From NCBI GenBank assembly GCA_052387235.1, contig JBQTJJ010000033.1:1-64000 (forward strand): a stretch of 64,000 nucleotides of DNA, in the 5' to 3' direction. Of this stretch, positions 1 through 7,728 are shown in pieces. The position numbers and the translations under genes were made by a program. The stretch's first letter is position 1, and each line of letters begins with the position of its first letter. Origin of the DNA: JBQTJJ01 sp052387235 (GTDB lineage Bacteria; Actinomycetota; Acidimicrobiia; Acidimicrobiales; GCA-2861595). Below the pieces are notes generated by a model, which saw nothing but the letters and a program-made list of their open reading frames with translations, did no database searches and was not told where the DNA came from.

Positions 1-750
1 CCGTCGCCCACGGTCCCGGGCGGGGCGGGGATCCTGCCCGAGGGATCGCCCACCACCGTGGCCGAGGCCCTGGCCACGGCCGAGCCCGCCATCCGCAACC
101 CGGCGACGCCGGCCCCCGAGCTCGAGCGCCACGGCCGGGCCCAGCAGGTGGCGTACCGCCAGCTCGCCATCCATCCCGAGTGGCTGCCCCAGGTGCTGAC
201 CCGGCTTCCCGACGACATGCGGGGCGTGGTGGAGGCCAACACCAGCGCCGGCATCGAGCTGCGGGCCCTCACCAAGCCCCAGGCCTCGCTGCCGCCGTGG
301 CGCATCGTGGAGCCGGCGCCGGCCGACGAGCTCCTCGGCTACTACAAGGCGGCCGAGGCCGGCGTGGGCGCGCCGTGGCGTTACCTGGCCGCCATCCACC
401 TGGTGGAGACCCGCATGGGCCGCATCCGGGGTGACAGCACGGCCGGCGCCCAGGGCCCCATGCAGTTCCTCCCGTCCACCTGGCAGCAGTACGGCGGCGG
501 CGGCGACATCAACTCCAACCGGGACGCCATCCTGGCCGCGGCCCGCCTCCTGGTACGCAACGGCGCACCGGGCGACATGGCCAACGCCCTGTTCAACTAC
601 AACCGCAGCCAGCGCTACGTGAGGGCGGTCACCGCCTACGCCGAGCAGATGGGCGCCGACGAGCGGGCCTACTTCGGCTACTACCACTGGCAGGTGTACT
701 ACCGCATGGCCGACGGCGACCGGCTGCTCCCGGTGGGGTACGGGACCTGA
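1..750 (+). CDS. Lytic transglycosylase (SLT/MltB-like), 5' end possibly outside window
   Basis: Probable peptidoglycan lytic transglycosylase. The C-terminal half has the family signature: a catalytic-type Glu in AAIHLVETRMG, then GPMQFLPSTWQQYG and the later FNYNRS segment. The frame is open back to base 1, so the true start may lie upstream; a GTG at 58 is the only plausible internal start and would give 230 residues. The N-terminal part is Ala/Pro-rich and looks like a linker after a missing signal or membrane segment. It ends 60 bp before the convergent phoU gene, so it is not part of the phosphate operon. Family is clear from motifs; substrate and role in wall growth or secretion are unknown. 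Confidence 0.8.
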   Translation, partial: PSPTVPGGAGILPEGSPTTVAEALATAEPAIRNPATPAPELERHGRAQQVAYRQLAIHPEWLPQVLTRLPDDMRGVVEANTSAGIELRALTKPQASLPPWRIVEPAPADELLGYYKAAEAGVGAPWRYLAAIHLVETRMGRIRGDSTAGAQGPMQFLPSTWQQYGGGGDINSNRDAILAAARLLVRNGAPGDMANALFNYNRSQRYVRAVTAYAEQMGADERAYFGYYHWQVYYRMADGDRLLPVGYGT

Positions 751-810
751 CCCTGTGTTCCCCAGCCTCGGGACGAGGTTGGGAGTTGTGGCCGGGCGTT
801 CACGGCCCGT

Positions 811-1515
811 TCAGGGGTCCGCCGGGCCCGGGTCGAACAGCTCGCCGCTCGACACGAAGCTGGTGCGGCGGGCGATCTCCACCGCGTGGTCGCCCAGCCG
901 CTCGTAGAAGCGGCCGAGGAGGGCGAGGTCGATGGCGGGCACCGTGTCCACCCGGACCGCCAGCAGGGTGGCCACCAGCTCGTTGCGGAGCAGGTCGAGC
1001 TCGAGGTCGGCCTGCTCGATGCGATGGCCGGCCTCGGGGTCCTCGGCCTCGAAGGCGGCGAGGGCGTCGCGGAACAGGGCGGCCGCCACGGTGGCCATCT
1101 CCACCACCAGGGTGCGAAGGGCCGGGCTGAAGGCGCCGGCGTCGCGCTCGAAGCACGCCGAGCGGGCGACGTGGGCCACCAGGTCGCCCGAGCGGGCCAC
1201 CGCCTCGGTGAGGCGGACCAGGGCGGTGAGCTGGCGCAGGTCGAGGGCCACGGGCTGCTGGGTGGCGATCAGCTCGTACGCCGCCAGCTCGGCATCCCGG
1301 GCGCGGGCGGACCATCCGGCCGTCCGGGCGTCCACGCGCCGGGCCGAGTCGGCGTCCCGGCGCAGCCACGCCTCGGTCGCCTCCGCGATCGAGCGCTGCA
1401 CCTCGTCGCCCATGGCGAGCACCGCCCGCTGGAGGGAGGCGATGCGGTCGTGGAAGTGCTGGCGACCGGGGCCGGCGTCGTCCTCCGGCACCCCGTCGGC
1501 CCCGGGCTGGCTCAC
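811..1515 (-). CDS. phoU: PhoU-family phosphate signalling protein, copy 1
   Basis: PhoU proteins are all-helical metal-binding regulators linking the Pst transporter to the phosphate-sensing histidine kinase. This 234-residue protein has the two-repeat PhoU layout; the second repeat ends in the diagnostic GRFYERLGDHAVEIARR. Its GTG start lies inside the stop of the upstream phoU (GTGA overlap, 1512-1515), so the two copies are translationally coupled. It is more divergent than the other two PhoU proteins here: the first-repeat acidic motif is weaker. One of three PhoU paralogues within 4.1 kb. A separate role, for example binding another kinase, is possible but not shown. Confidence 0.9.
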   Translation of the reverse strand: MSQPGADGVPEDDAGPGRQHFHDRIASLQRAVLAMGDEVQRSIAEATEAWLRRDADSARRVDARTAGWSARARDAELAAYELIATQQPVALDLRQLTALVRLTEAVARSGDLVAHVARSACFERDAGAFSPALRTLVVEMATVAAALFRDALAAFEAEDPEAGHRIEQADLELDLLRNELVATLLAVRVDTVPAIDLALLGRFYERLGDHAVEIARRTSFVSSGELFDPGPADP

Positions 1516-2150
1516 AGCTCACCACGGACGAGGTAGCGGACGCGATCTCCGATCAGCACGGCGTGGTCGGCGATGCGCTCGAGGTAGCGGCCCACCAGCA
1601 CCAGGTCGAGGGTGGTGGCCAGCTCGGGGGGCTCGGTGAACACCTCCGAGAGGAGCCGGCGGTGGAGCTCGTCCATGCGGTCGTCCCAGACGTCGAGGGC
1701 CTCGGCCCGCTCGACGTCGCGGTCGCCGTAGGCGTCCATCGCCCCCTGGAGGAGCCGGCCGGCCTCCTCCGCCATGCGGGCCACGAGGCCGGAGAGGCGG
1801 GGCGAGAGGGGGTCGTGGGGCCGCGCCGCGAAGGCGGCGACGTGCCTGACCAGCTTGGCCGACCGCTCCAGCTCGTGGGAGAGCCGGATCACCGTCAGGA
1901 CCCGGCGCATGTCCCCCGCCGCCGGCTGCTGGCGGGCCAGCAGCTCGTACGCCCGCGCCTCGCAGTCCCGGGCCGCCCGGTCGATCCCGGGGTGGGCCTT
2001 CAGCACCGTGAAGGCCAGTTCCTTCTCGCCGGAGCCCAGTGCCTCCGCCGCGGTGGCGACGGACTCCACGACCATGGCCGCCGTGCAGAGGATCTCGGTC
2101 TCGAGCTCGACCAGTTCCCGCTCGAACGACTTCCTCGTGGTCTCCGCCAT
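1512..2150 (-). CDS. phoU: PhoU-family phosphate signalling protein, copy 2
   Basis: PhoU regulator of 212 residues. I start it at ATG 2150 (MAETTRKSF) because the open frame further upstream is low-complexity Arg/Ser/Pro sequence running over the divergent kinase gene. Motifs: RLSHELERSAKLVRH in repeat one and GRYLERIADHAVLIGDR in repeat two. First gene of a two-phoU operon, divergent from senX3-regX3-phoU3. The 142-bp divergent interval holds a PHO-box-like direct repeat, matching the logic of Streptomyces, where phoU and phoR-phoP diverge from a shared PHO box. A TAGGGT hexamer at 2164-2169 (minus strand) is a possible -10 element. Confidence 0.92.
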   Translation of the reverse strand: MAETTRKSFERELVELETEILCTAAMVVESVATAAEALGSGEKELAFTVLKAHPGIDRAARDCEARAYELLARQQPAAGDMRRVLTVIRLSHELERSAKLVRHVAAFAARPHDPLSPRLSGLVARMAEEAGRLLQGAMDAYGDRDVERAEALDVWDDRMDELHRRLLSEVFTEPPELATTLDLVLVGRYLERIADHAVLIGDRVRYLVRGEL

Positions 2151-2210
2151 GACGGTGCGTCCCACCCTAGAGGCCGGCCCGGCAACCGGGCCCTCCACCC
2201 CGGCCAACCA

Positions 2211-2232
2211 GGGGTGAACGAGGGGTGAACTC
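2211..2232. promoter_or_regulatory. PHO-box-like direct repeat between phoU2 and senX3
   Basis: Two adjacent 11-bp units, GGGGTGAACGA and GGGGTGAACTC, identical at the first nine positions. Read on the minus strand each contains GTTCACC, the core of the 11-bp direct-repeat units bound by Streptomyces PhoP. It lies in the divergent interval between phoU2 and senX3 and could control both. Binding by the adjacent RegX3-like regulator is an inference. Confidence 0.7.
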
Positions 2233-2292
2233 TTCCCTGGGGCTGCCCCGGAGGCCGCGGGAGCGCTCCGGGCCTGGCCTAGTCTCGGCGGT

Positions 2293-3459
2293 GTGGAGCT
2301 GCTGCTCGCCGGCGTCGCCCTCCTCGGCTGTGGCACCGCGGCCTGGGCCCTGGCCCAGCGGTCGAACACCGAGAAGCGCCTGCGGCGCGAGCTGGCGGCG
2401 CTGACCCGGGTGACGCGAGCGGGGGCGGAGCGGGCCGACGAAGCGGAGCGCCTGGCCGGCGCCCTCGCGGGCGTGCTGGGAGAGATCCCGCTCGGGGTGG
2501 TGGTCAGCACTCCCGACGGCGACGTGCTGTTCCGCAACGCCGCCGCCGACCGGCTGCTCGGGACCCGGGCGGCCGACGCCCTGGCTCTGCGGGCCGTCTC
2601 CGAGCTGCTGGCGGAGGCGGCGGCGGGCCGGGCCGCCTCCCGGCCCCTGGACCTCTACGGCCCTCCCCGCCGGACCCTGGCCCTCTCCGCCATCCCGGTG
2701 GAGGGCGCGGCAGCGGTGGTGGTCGTCGACGTGTCGGACCGTCGCCGGCTCGAGGCGGTCCGCAAGGACTTCGTGGCCAACGTGAGCCACGAGCTCAAGA
2801 CGCCGGTGGCGGCGCTGGGGCTACTGGCCGAGACGCTCACGGCCGAGGACGACCCCCACGTGGTGCAACGGCTGGCGGGGCGGATGCAGGATGAGGCCTT
2901 CCGGGTGGCGCGCATCATCGAGGACCTCCTGGACCTCAGCCGCCTCGAGGCGGAGGACGCCGACCGGCACGAGCCGGTGCGGGTGCACGCCGCCGTGCGC
3001 GACGCGGTGGAGCACGTCCTCCCCGCGGCCTCGCTGCGCCCCGTCACGGTGCGGGTGGCCGACGTGCCGAAGTCGTGGACGGTGCTGGGCGAGCACCGCC
3101 AGCTCGTCTCGGCTCTCACCAACCTCCTCGAGAACGCGGTGAAGTACTCCGAGCCCGGCTCCGAGGTCGAGGTGGGCGCCTCCACCGACGGTCGGGTCTT
3201 CGAGCTCGCCGTCCGCGACCACGGCATCGGCATCCCGTCCCGTGACCTCGACCGGATCTTCGAGCGCTTCTACAGGGTCGACCGGGGGCGCGGCCGCGAC
3301 ACCGGCGGCACCGGGCTCGGCCTGTCCATCGTGCGCCACATCGCCTCCAACCACGGGGGCGAGGTCCTGGTCGAGTCCGTGGAGGGCGAGGGCTCCTGCT
3401 TCACCCTCCGCCTTCCGGCCCAGGCCGGTCCCGTGGGCGTCGTGGCCGACGCCAGTTGA
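2293..3459 (+). CDS. senX3: Sensor histidine kinase, SenX3/PhoR type
   Basis: Phosphate-sensing two-component kinase. One N-terminal membrane segment (about residues 2-21), a PAS-like region (about 60-150), HisKA with the H-box SHELKTP (phosphoacceptor His166), then HATPase with N (NLLENAVKY), G1 (DHGIGIP) and G2 (GTGLGLS) boxes. The 388-residue TM-PAS-kinase layout with no large extracytoplasmic sensor matches SenX3/PhoR kinases, which sense through Pst and PhoU. Start GTG 2293; TAGTCT at 2280-2285 gives a leaderless-type arrangement. The regX3-like gene follows after 8 bp and a third phoU after that. A PHO-box-like repeat lies 60 bp upstream. Confidence 0.9.
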   Translation: MELLLAGVALLGCGTAAWALAQRSNTEKRLRRELAALTRVTRAGAERADEAERLAGALAGVLGEIPLGVVVSTPDGDVLFRNAAADRLLGTRAADALALRAVSELLAEAAAGRAASRPLDLYGPPRRTLALSAIPVEGAAAVVVVDVSDRRRLEAVRKDFVANVSHELKTPVAALGLLAETLTAEDDPHVVQRLAGRMQDEAFRVARIIEDLLDLSRLEAEDADRHEPVRVHAAVRDAVEHVLPAASLRPVTVRVADVPKSWTVLGEHRQLVSALTNLLENAVKYSEPGSEVEVGASTDGRVFELAVRDHGIGIPSRDLDRIFERFYRVDRGRGRDTGGTGLGLSIVRHIASNHGGEVLVESVEGEGSCFTLRLPAQAGPVGVVADAS

Positions 3460-3467
3460 CGGCGCCG

Positions 3468-4172
3468 ATGGCCGACGGCCAGCCCACCGTGCTCATCGTC
3501 GAGGACGAGGACTCGTTCGTGGACGCCCTGGTGGTGGGGCTGAAGCGCGAGGGCTTCCTCGTGCACGTGGCACGCGACGGCATCTCGGCGCTCGGGCTCT
3601 TCGACGCCGTTCGCCCCGACCTCGTGCTGCTGGACGTGATGCTCCCGAGCCTGTCCGGCGTCGACGTCTGCCGGGAGATCCGGAGCCGGTCCCGAACGCC
3701 GATCATCATGGTGACGGCGAAGGCCTCGGAGATCGACACCGTGGTGGGACTGGAGGTGGGGGCCGACGACTACGTCACCAAGCCCTACCGCCTGCGGGAG
3801 CTGGTGGCCCGCATGAGGGCCGTGCTGCGGAGGGCCCCCCGGCGCGACGACGACGTCAGCGGCGCCGTCCTCGAGGTGGGCGACGTGCGCCTGGACCCCG
3901 AGCGCCACGAGGTCACCGTGCGGGGCGAGGAGGTCGCCCTCCCGCTCAAGGAGTTCGACCTGCTCGAGATCCTGCTCGACAACGCAGGCCGGGTCCTCAC
4001 CCGGGACACGCTGATCGACCGGGTCTGGGGCTCCAACTACGTGGGCGACACCAAGACCCTCGACGTCCACGTCAAGCGGCTCCGGGCCAAGCTGGAGCTC
4101 GACCCTTCCCAGCCCCGGCGCATCGTCACCATCCGCGGGCTGGGCTACCGCTACGAGCGGCCCGGCCCGTGA
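3468..4172 (+). CDS. regX3: Response regulator, RegX3/PhoP-like (OmpR family)
   Basis: Receiver plus OmpR-type winged-helix DNA-binding domain, the cognate regulator of the kinase just upstream. Receiver: VEDED acidic cluster, phosphoacceptor Asp56 in LVLLDVMLP, VTA and VTKPY near the C-terminal edge. Effector: KEFDLLEILL, DVHVKRLRAKL and the GLGYRYE end. I use ATG 3468; a TTG at 3456 overlapping the kinase stop would add four residues. Expected to bind PHO-box direct repeats, three of which occur in this window. Assignment to RegX3 rather than generic OmpR rests on the flanking senX3 and phoU genes. Confidence 0.92.
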   Translation: MADGQPTVLIVEDEDSFVDALVVGLKREGFLVHVARDGISALGLFDAVRPDLVLLDVMLPSLSGVDVCREIRSRSRTPIIMVTAKASEIDTVVGLEVGADDYVTKPYRLRELVARMRAVLRRAPRRDDDVSGAVLEVGDVRLDPERHEVTVRGEEVALPLKEFDLLEILLDNAGRVLTRDTLIDRVWGSNYVGDTKTLDVHVKRLRAKLELDPSQPRRIVTIRGLGYRYERPGP

Positions 4173-4216
4173 GGGACGCCCACGGGGTCCTCCAACCGTC
4201 TGCGACACTTGACGAC

Positions 4217-4912
4217 GTGGTCGAGACCCGGAAGCGCTACCACGAGCAGCTGGCCCGGATGAAGTCCGACACCGTGCGCCTGGCGGCCATGGCCACCGAG
4301 CAGATCGCGGCCGGCACCAGGGCCCTGCTCGACGGGGAGCTGTCGGCGGCGGAGCGTGTCGTGGCCGCCGACCGCGACATGGACGACCTCACCCACGAGA
4401 TCGAGGCCAGCGCCCATCTGGTGCTGGCCCGCCAGAGCCCCCTGGCCAGCGAGCTGCGGGCCGTCATCACCATCCTGCGGGTGATCCACGAGGTGGAGCG
4501 CTGCGGCGACCTGATGGTGAACGTGGCCAAGGCCACCCGGCGCCTGTACCCCCGCGGCCTCGATCCCAGGATCCGCGGCCTCATCGACCGCATGGGGACC
4601 CAGGCGGTGGACCAGCTGCGCCTCGCCATCACCGCCTTCGAGGCCGAGGACGTGGAGCAGGCCGCCGCCCTGGTCGACATGGACGACGTGATGGACGACC
4701 TGCAGAAGACGTTGTTCCGGGCCATCTTCAGCGCCGGCGCCGCCGACGAGGAGTCGGTGCAGCGGGCGGTGCAGGTGGCCCTGGTGGGGCGGTACTACGA
4801 GCGGATCGCCGATCACGCCGTCAACGTGAGCGAGCGGGTCCGCTTCATGGTCACCGGGGCGTGGCCCGGGGACCATGACGAGCCGGAGGAACCGGTGGCG
4901 CCGGATCGGTGA
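4217..4912 (+). CDS. phoU: PhoU-family phosphate signalling protein, copy 3
   Basis: PhoU regulator of 231 residues, third paralogue in the locus and the only one in the senX3-regX3 operon. Start GTG 4217 (VETRKRYHEQLARMKSD) matches the usual YHEQL N-terminus of PhoU. Motifs: ILRVIHEVERCGDLMVNVAK in repeat one and GRYYERIADHAVNVSERV in repeat two, the best match of the three to the canonical metal-binding EXXXD pattern. The open frame extends far upstream over regX3, but that part is a shadow. The C-terminus is acidic. It converges on pstB with a 14-bp gap. Placement beside the kinase makes it the likeliest classical PhoU here. Confidence 0.93.
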   Translation: MVETRKRYHEQLARMKSDTVRLAAMATEQIAAGTRALLDGELSAAERVVAADRDMDDLTHEIEASAHLVLARQSPLASELRAVITILRVIHEVERCGDLMVNVAKATRRLYPRGLDPRIRGLIDRMGTQAVDQLRLAITAFEAEDVEQAAALVDMDDVMDDLQKTLFRAIFSAGAADEESVQRAVQVALVGRYYERIADHAVNVSERVRFMVTGAWPGDHDEPEEPVAPDR

Positions 4913-4926
4913 GCCGGCGGCGCGCC

Positions 4927-5823
4927 CTACCCGAACCGCCCGGTGATGTAGTCCTCGGTGCGGCGGTCGGCCGGCGCCGTGAAGATCCGCTCGGTGCGGT
5001 CGAACTCCACCAGCACACCGGTTCGCTCGGCCCCGTCGGCGCTGACCTCGGCCGTGAAGAAGGCGGTGCGGTCCGAGACGCGGGCCGCCTGCTGCATGTT
5101 GTGGGTGACGATCACGATGGTGTAGTCCCGCTTCAGCTCGATCATGAGCTCCTCGATCCGGTTGGTGGCGAGGGGGTCGAGGGCGGAGCACGGCTCGTCC
5201 ATGAGGATGACGTCGGGGCGCACCGCGATGCACCGGGCGATGCAGAGGCGCTGCTGCTGGCCTCCCGACAGCGAGAACGCGCTCTTGCGGAGCTTGTCCT
5301 TGACCTCGTCCCAGAGGGCCGCCTTGCGGAGCGACTCCTCCACCAGGTCGTCCATGCTCGGCGGCTTGTGGTTGTTGACCTTCGGTCCGAAGGCGACGTT
5401 GTCGTAGATCGACTTCGGGAACGGGTTCGGCTTCTGGAACACCATGCCGATGCGGCGGCGGACCTCGATGGGGTCGACGTCGTCGCCGTACAGATCCTGC
5501 CCGTGGTAGCGGATGCGGCCCTCCACCCTGGTGCCGGGGATCAGCTCGTTCATGCGGTTCAGGCAGCGGATGAAGGTGCTCTTGCCGCAACCCGACGGCC
5601 CGATGATGGCGGTGATCCGGTTCCCCGCGATGTCCATCCTGATGTCGCGGATGGCCAGGAACGGCCCGTAGAAGAACCGGAGGTCCTCGACCGTGAAGAC
5701 CGGGTCGCCGGTGTGCTCCGGCGTGCCGGGCTCGGCTGCCGGGACCTCGGGCCGGCGGGTGGGGCCGGGCGGGTCCGCCTGGTCACTCAGCGGCTGGTTC
5801 AACGTTGCGGGTGTGTCGGGCAC
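4927..5823 (-). CDS. pstB: Phosphate ABC transporter ATP-binding protein PstB
   Basis: ATPase of the high-affinity phosphate importer, acting at the cytoplasmic face with PstC and PstA. Walker A GPSGCGKS at residues 75-82, Q-loop MVFQKPNPFP, ABC signature LSGGQ at 185-189, Walker B VILMDE at 205-210 and the H-loop VTHNMQQA. PstB usually begins close to the FYG motif; this protein carries an extra Pro/Glu-rich extension of about 40 residues, so the true start could lie slightly downstream, although no better start codon is evident. GTG start 5823, 4 bp after the pstA stop. Last gene of pstS-pstC-pstA-pstB. Highly confident family call. Confidence 0.97.
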   Translation of the reverse strand: MPDTPATLNQPLSDQADPPGPTRRPEVPAAEPGTPEHTGDPVFTVEDLRFFYGPFLAIRDIRMDIAGNRITAIIGPSGCGKSTFIRCLNRMNELIPGTRVEGRIRYHGQDLYGDDVDPIEVRRRIGMVFQKPNPFPKSIYDNVAFGPKVNNHKPPSMDDLVEESLRKAALWDEVKDKLRKSAFSLSGGQQQRLCIARCIAVRPDVILMDEPCSALDPLATNRIEELMIELKRDYTIVIVTHNMQQAARVSDRTAFFTAEVSADGAERTGVLVEFDRTERIFTAPADRRTEDYITGRFG

Positions 5824-5827
5824 AGGG

Positions 5828-6736
5828 TCACCACCGGGTCGTGAATCGGTTCCTGAGGAAGATGGCGACGGCGTTCATCGCCAGCAGCATGGCCAGCAGG
5901 ACGATGCCGGCGGCGGCCGCCGCCTCGGCGAAGGCGGCCTGGGGCCGGCCGGTCCAGTTGAAGATCAGGATGGGCAGCGCCGAGAAGGGGTCCCGGACGT
6001 CGTCGGGCGTGTTGAAGATGGCCACCGCCGCCCCGATCACCAGGAGCGGTGCCGTCTCCCCGATGGCCCGTGACAACGACAGGATCACCCCGGTCATGGT
6101 GCCGGGCATGGCGGCCGGGAGCACGTGGTGGCGCACTGCCTGCCACCTTGTCGCGCCCAGGGCGTAGGCCGCCAGCCGGATGGACTCGGGGACGGCACGC
6201 AGCGACTCCCGGGCCGCGATGATGATGAGGGGAAGGCTCATGACCGCAAGGGTGAGCCCCCCGGCCAGCAGGCTCGGGCCCATCTCGAAGAAGCGCACGA
6301 ACACGCCGAGCCCGAGGATGCCGTAGACCACCGACGGTACGCCGGCCAGGTTGGCGATGTTGGCCTCGATCAGGTTGGTGAGGCGGTTGCGCGGCGCGAA
6401 CTCCTCCAGGTACACCGCGGCGCCGACGCCGACGGGGAAGCTGAAGGCGGCGGTGAGGCCCATCAGCCAGAGCGTGCCGTGGATGGCGGCCTTGATGCCG
6501 GCCCGGGCCGGGAACCGGGAGACGAAGTTCCCGAGGAACGCTCCGGGATCGGCGATGAGCCGGTCCCATCCCCGGTCGTAGAGGTTGAACAGGAGCAGGC
6601 CCAGGGCGACGACGCCGAGGAAGGTGCCCAGGAAGAGGGCCGAGGCGAACGCGCCGTCGAGGGCCAGCGCCATGGTCCGGCGGCTGGTGCCGCGGCCCAG
6701 GCGGGGGACGGGACGAGGGACGGCTGTCGTGGTCAC
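5828..6736 (-). CDS. pstA: Phosphate ABC transporter permease PstA
   Basis: Inner-membrane permease of the Pst importer. About six hydrophobic segments, and the ABC-coupling loop region containing SLSRAIGETAPLLVIGAA, which is characteristic of PstA/PstC. I set the start at GTG 6736 (VTTTAVPRPVP), giving 302 residues, because this GTG overlaps the pstC stop in a GTGA tetramer (6733-6736). The long frame upstream of it is a shadow of pstC. Order pstS-pstC-pstA-pstB is standard. The N-terminal 25 residues are Pro/Arg-rich and cytoplasmic by prediction. Confidence 0.95.
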   Translation of the reverse strand: MTTTAVPRPVPRLGRGTSRRTMALALDGAFASALFLGTFLGVVALGLLLFNLYDRGWDRLIADPGAFLGNFVSRFPARAGIKAAIHGTLWLMGLTAAFSFPVGVGAAVYLEEFAPRNRLTNLIEANIANLAGVPSVVYGILGLGVFVRFFEMGPSLLAGGLTLAVMSLPLIIIAARESLRAVPESIRLAAYALGATRWQAVRHHVLPAAMPGTMTGVILSLSRAIGETAPLLVIGAAVAIFNTPDDVRDPFSALPILIFNWTGRPQAAFAEAAAAAGIVLLAMLLAMNAVAIFLRNRFTTRW

Positions 6737-7671
6737 TGGTAGGTCTGGCGGAAGCGGCGGACGAGGCGGATGCTCAGCAGGTTCATGGCCAGGGTGATGA
6801 CGAACAGTGTCGCCCCCACCGCGAACAGCGACTGGTAGCGGGTGGTCCCGGACGCCGCCTCGCCGCTGACGGTCTGGGCGATGAAGGCGGTGAGCGTCTG
6901 GATCGACTCGAAGAAGCTGGTCGTGATCCGGGGGGTGTTGCCGGCCGCGATGGTGACGGCCATCGTCTCGCCCACTGCCCGCGAGACGCCGAGGATGACC
7001 GAGGCCGCGATGCCGGACAGGGCGGCGGGCACCACCACCCGGAGGGCCACGACCCGCTTGGTGGCCCCCATGCCGAAGGCGGCCTCCCGGAGCGAGTTCG
7101 GGACGGCGCGCATGGCGTCCTCGCTGATCGAGGCGATGACCGGGAGGATCATGAGGCCGACGGCGACGGCCCCGGCGGCGGCGTTGAAGATGAACACCCG
7201 GTCCTCGCCGAACACCGGACGCAGCAGGGTGGGCGTGACGAAGTTCAGGGCGAAGAACCCGACCACCACCGTCGGTATCCCGGCCAGCACCTCGAGCACG
7301 GGCTTCACCACCGCCCGTACCCGGGGGTGGGCGTACTCCGACAGGTAGATCGCGGTGGCCAGGCCCAGCGGCAGCCCCACCACCAGCGACCCCAACGCGA
7401 TCATGAGCGACCCGTTGAGCAGCGGGAGGACGCCGTACTCGCCCCCGTCGGCGCCGCCCGTGGGCGCCCAACGGGTTCCAGTGAGGAAGTCGACGATGGA
7501 CTCCTTGGCGAAGAACCGCAGGGCCTCCTCCGCCAGCACGGCCACGATGCCCACCGTGACCAGGACCGACAGGGCGGCGCACACGAACAGGAGGCCGACG
7601 ACGATGCGCTCCCCGGGACGGGAACGTCGGCGCTCGATGCCGAGCTCGGGGGATGGGGCGGAGATCGCCAT
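6733..7671 (-). CDS. pstC: Phosphate ABC transporter permease PstC
   Basis: Second permease of the Pst phosphate importer, 312 residues, about six membrane segments. First segment around residues 25-48, then the conserved periplasmic FLTGTRWAP region typical of PstC, GIPTVVVGFFAL, and the coupling segment GVSRAVGETMAVTIAAG. ATG start at 7671. Its stop overlaps the GTG of pstA, so the two permeases are probably made in stoichiometric amounts. A 57-bp gap containing a hairpin separates it from pstS. Confidence 0.95.
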   Translation of the reverse strand: MAISAPSPELGIERRRSRPGERIVVGLLFVCAALSVLVTVGIVAVLAEEALRFFAKESIVDFLTGTRWAPTGGADGGEYGVLPLLNGSLMIALGSLVVGLPLGLATAIYLSEYAHPRVRAVVKPVLEVLAGIPTVVVGFFALNFVTPTLLRPVFGEDRVFIFNAAAGAVAVGLMILPVIASISEDAMRAVPNSLREAAFGMGATKRVVALRVVVPAALSGIAASVILGVSRAVGETMAVTIAAGNTPRITTSFFESIQTLTAFIAQTVSGEAASGTTRYQSLFAVGATLFVITLAMNLLSIRLVRRFRQTYQ

Positions 7672-7699
7672 GAGCGGGACCAGCCGATGCTAGCTACTG

Positions 7700-7725
7700 G
7701 GCCGGTCCGTGCGCCGGTGCCGGCC
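7700..7725 (-). other. Hairpin between pstS and pstC
   Basis: A six-base perfect inverted repeat, GGCCGG at 7700-7705 and CCGGCC at 7720-7725 with a 14-base loop, begins 3 bases after the pstS stop. There is no T-run. Such hairpins after binding-protein genes often stabilise or attenuate transcripts so that the binding protein exceeds the permease; here that is an inference. Confidence 0.35.
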
Positions 7726-7728
7726 GGC

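Noticed and set aside
798..819. GTTCACGGCCC and GTTCAGGGGTC in 11-bp phase, like a PHO box
   Set aside because: It overlaps the 3' end and stop of phoU1 and faces no gene start, so I treat it as chance.
3242..4912. A 556-residue open frame ending in PhoU
   Set aside because: The first 325 residues are the regX3 gene read in the wrong frame; the PhoU part starts at 4217.
5828..7582. A 584-residue open frame continuing upstream of pstA
   Set aside because: Its first half is a shadow of pstC in another frame; the GTG at 6736 in a GTGA overlap is the real start.
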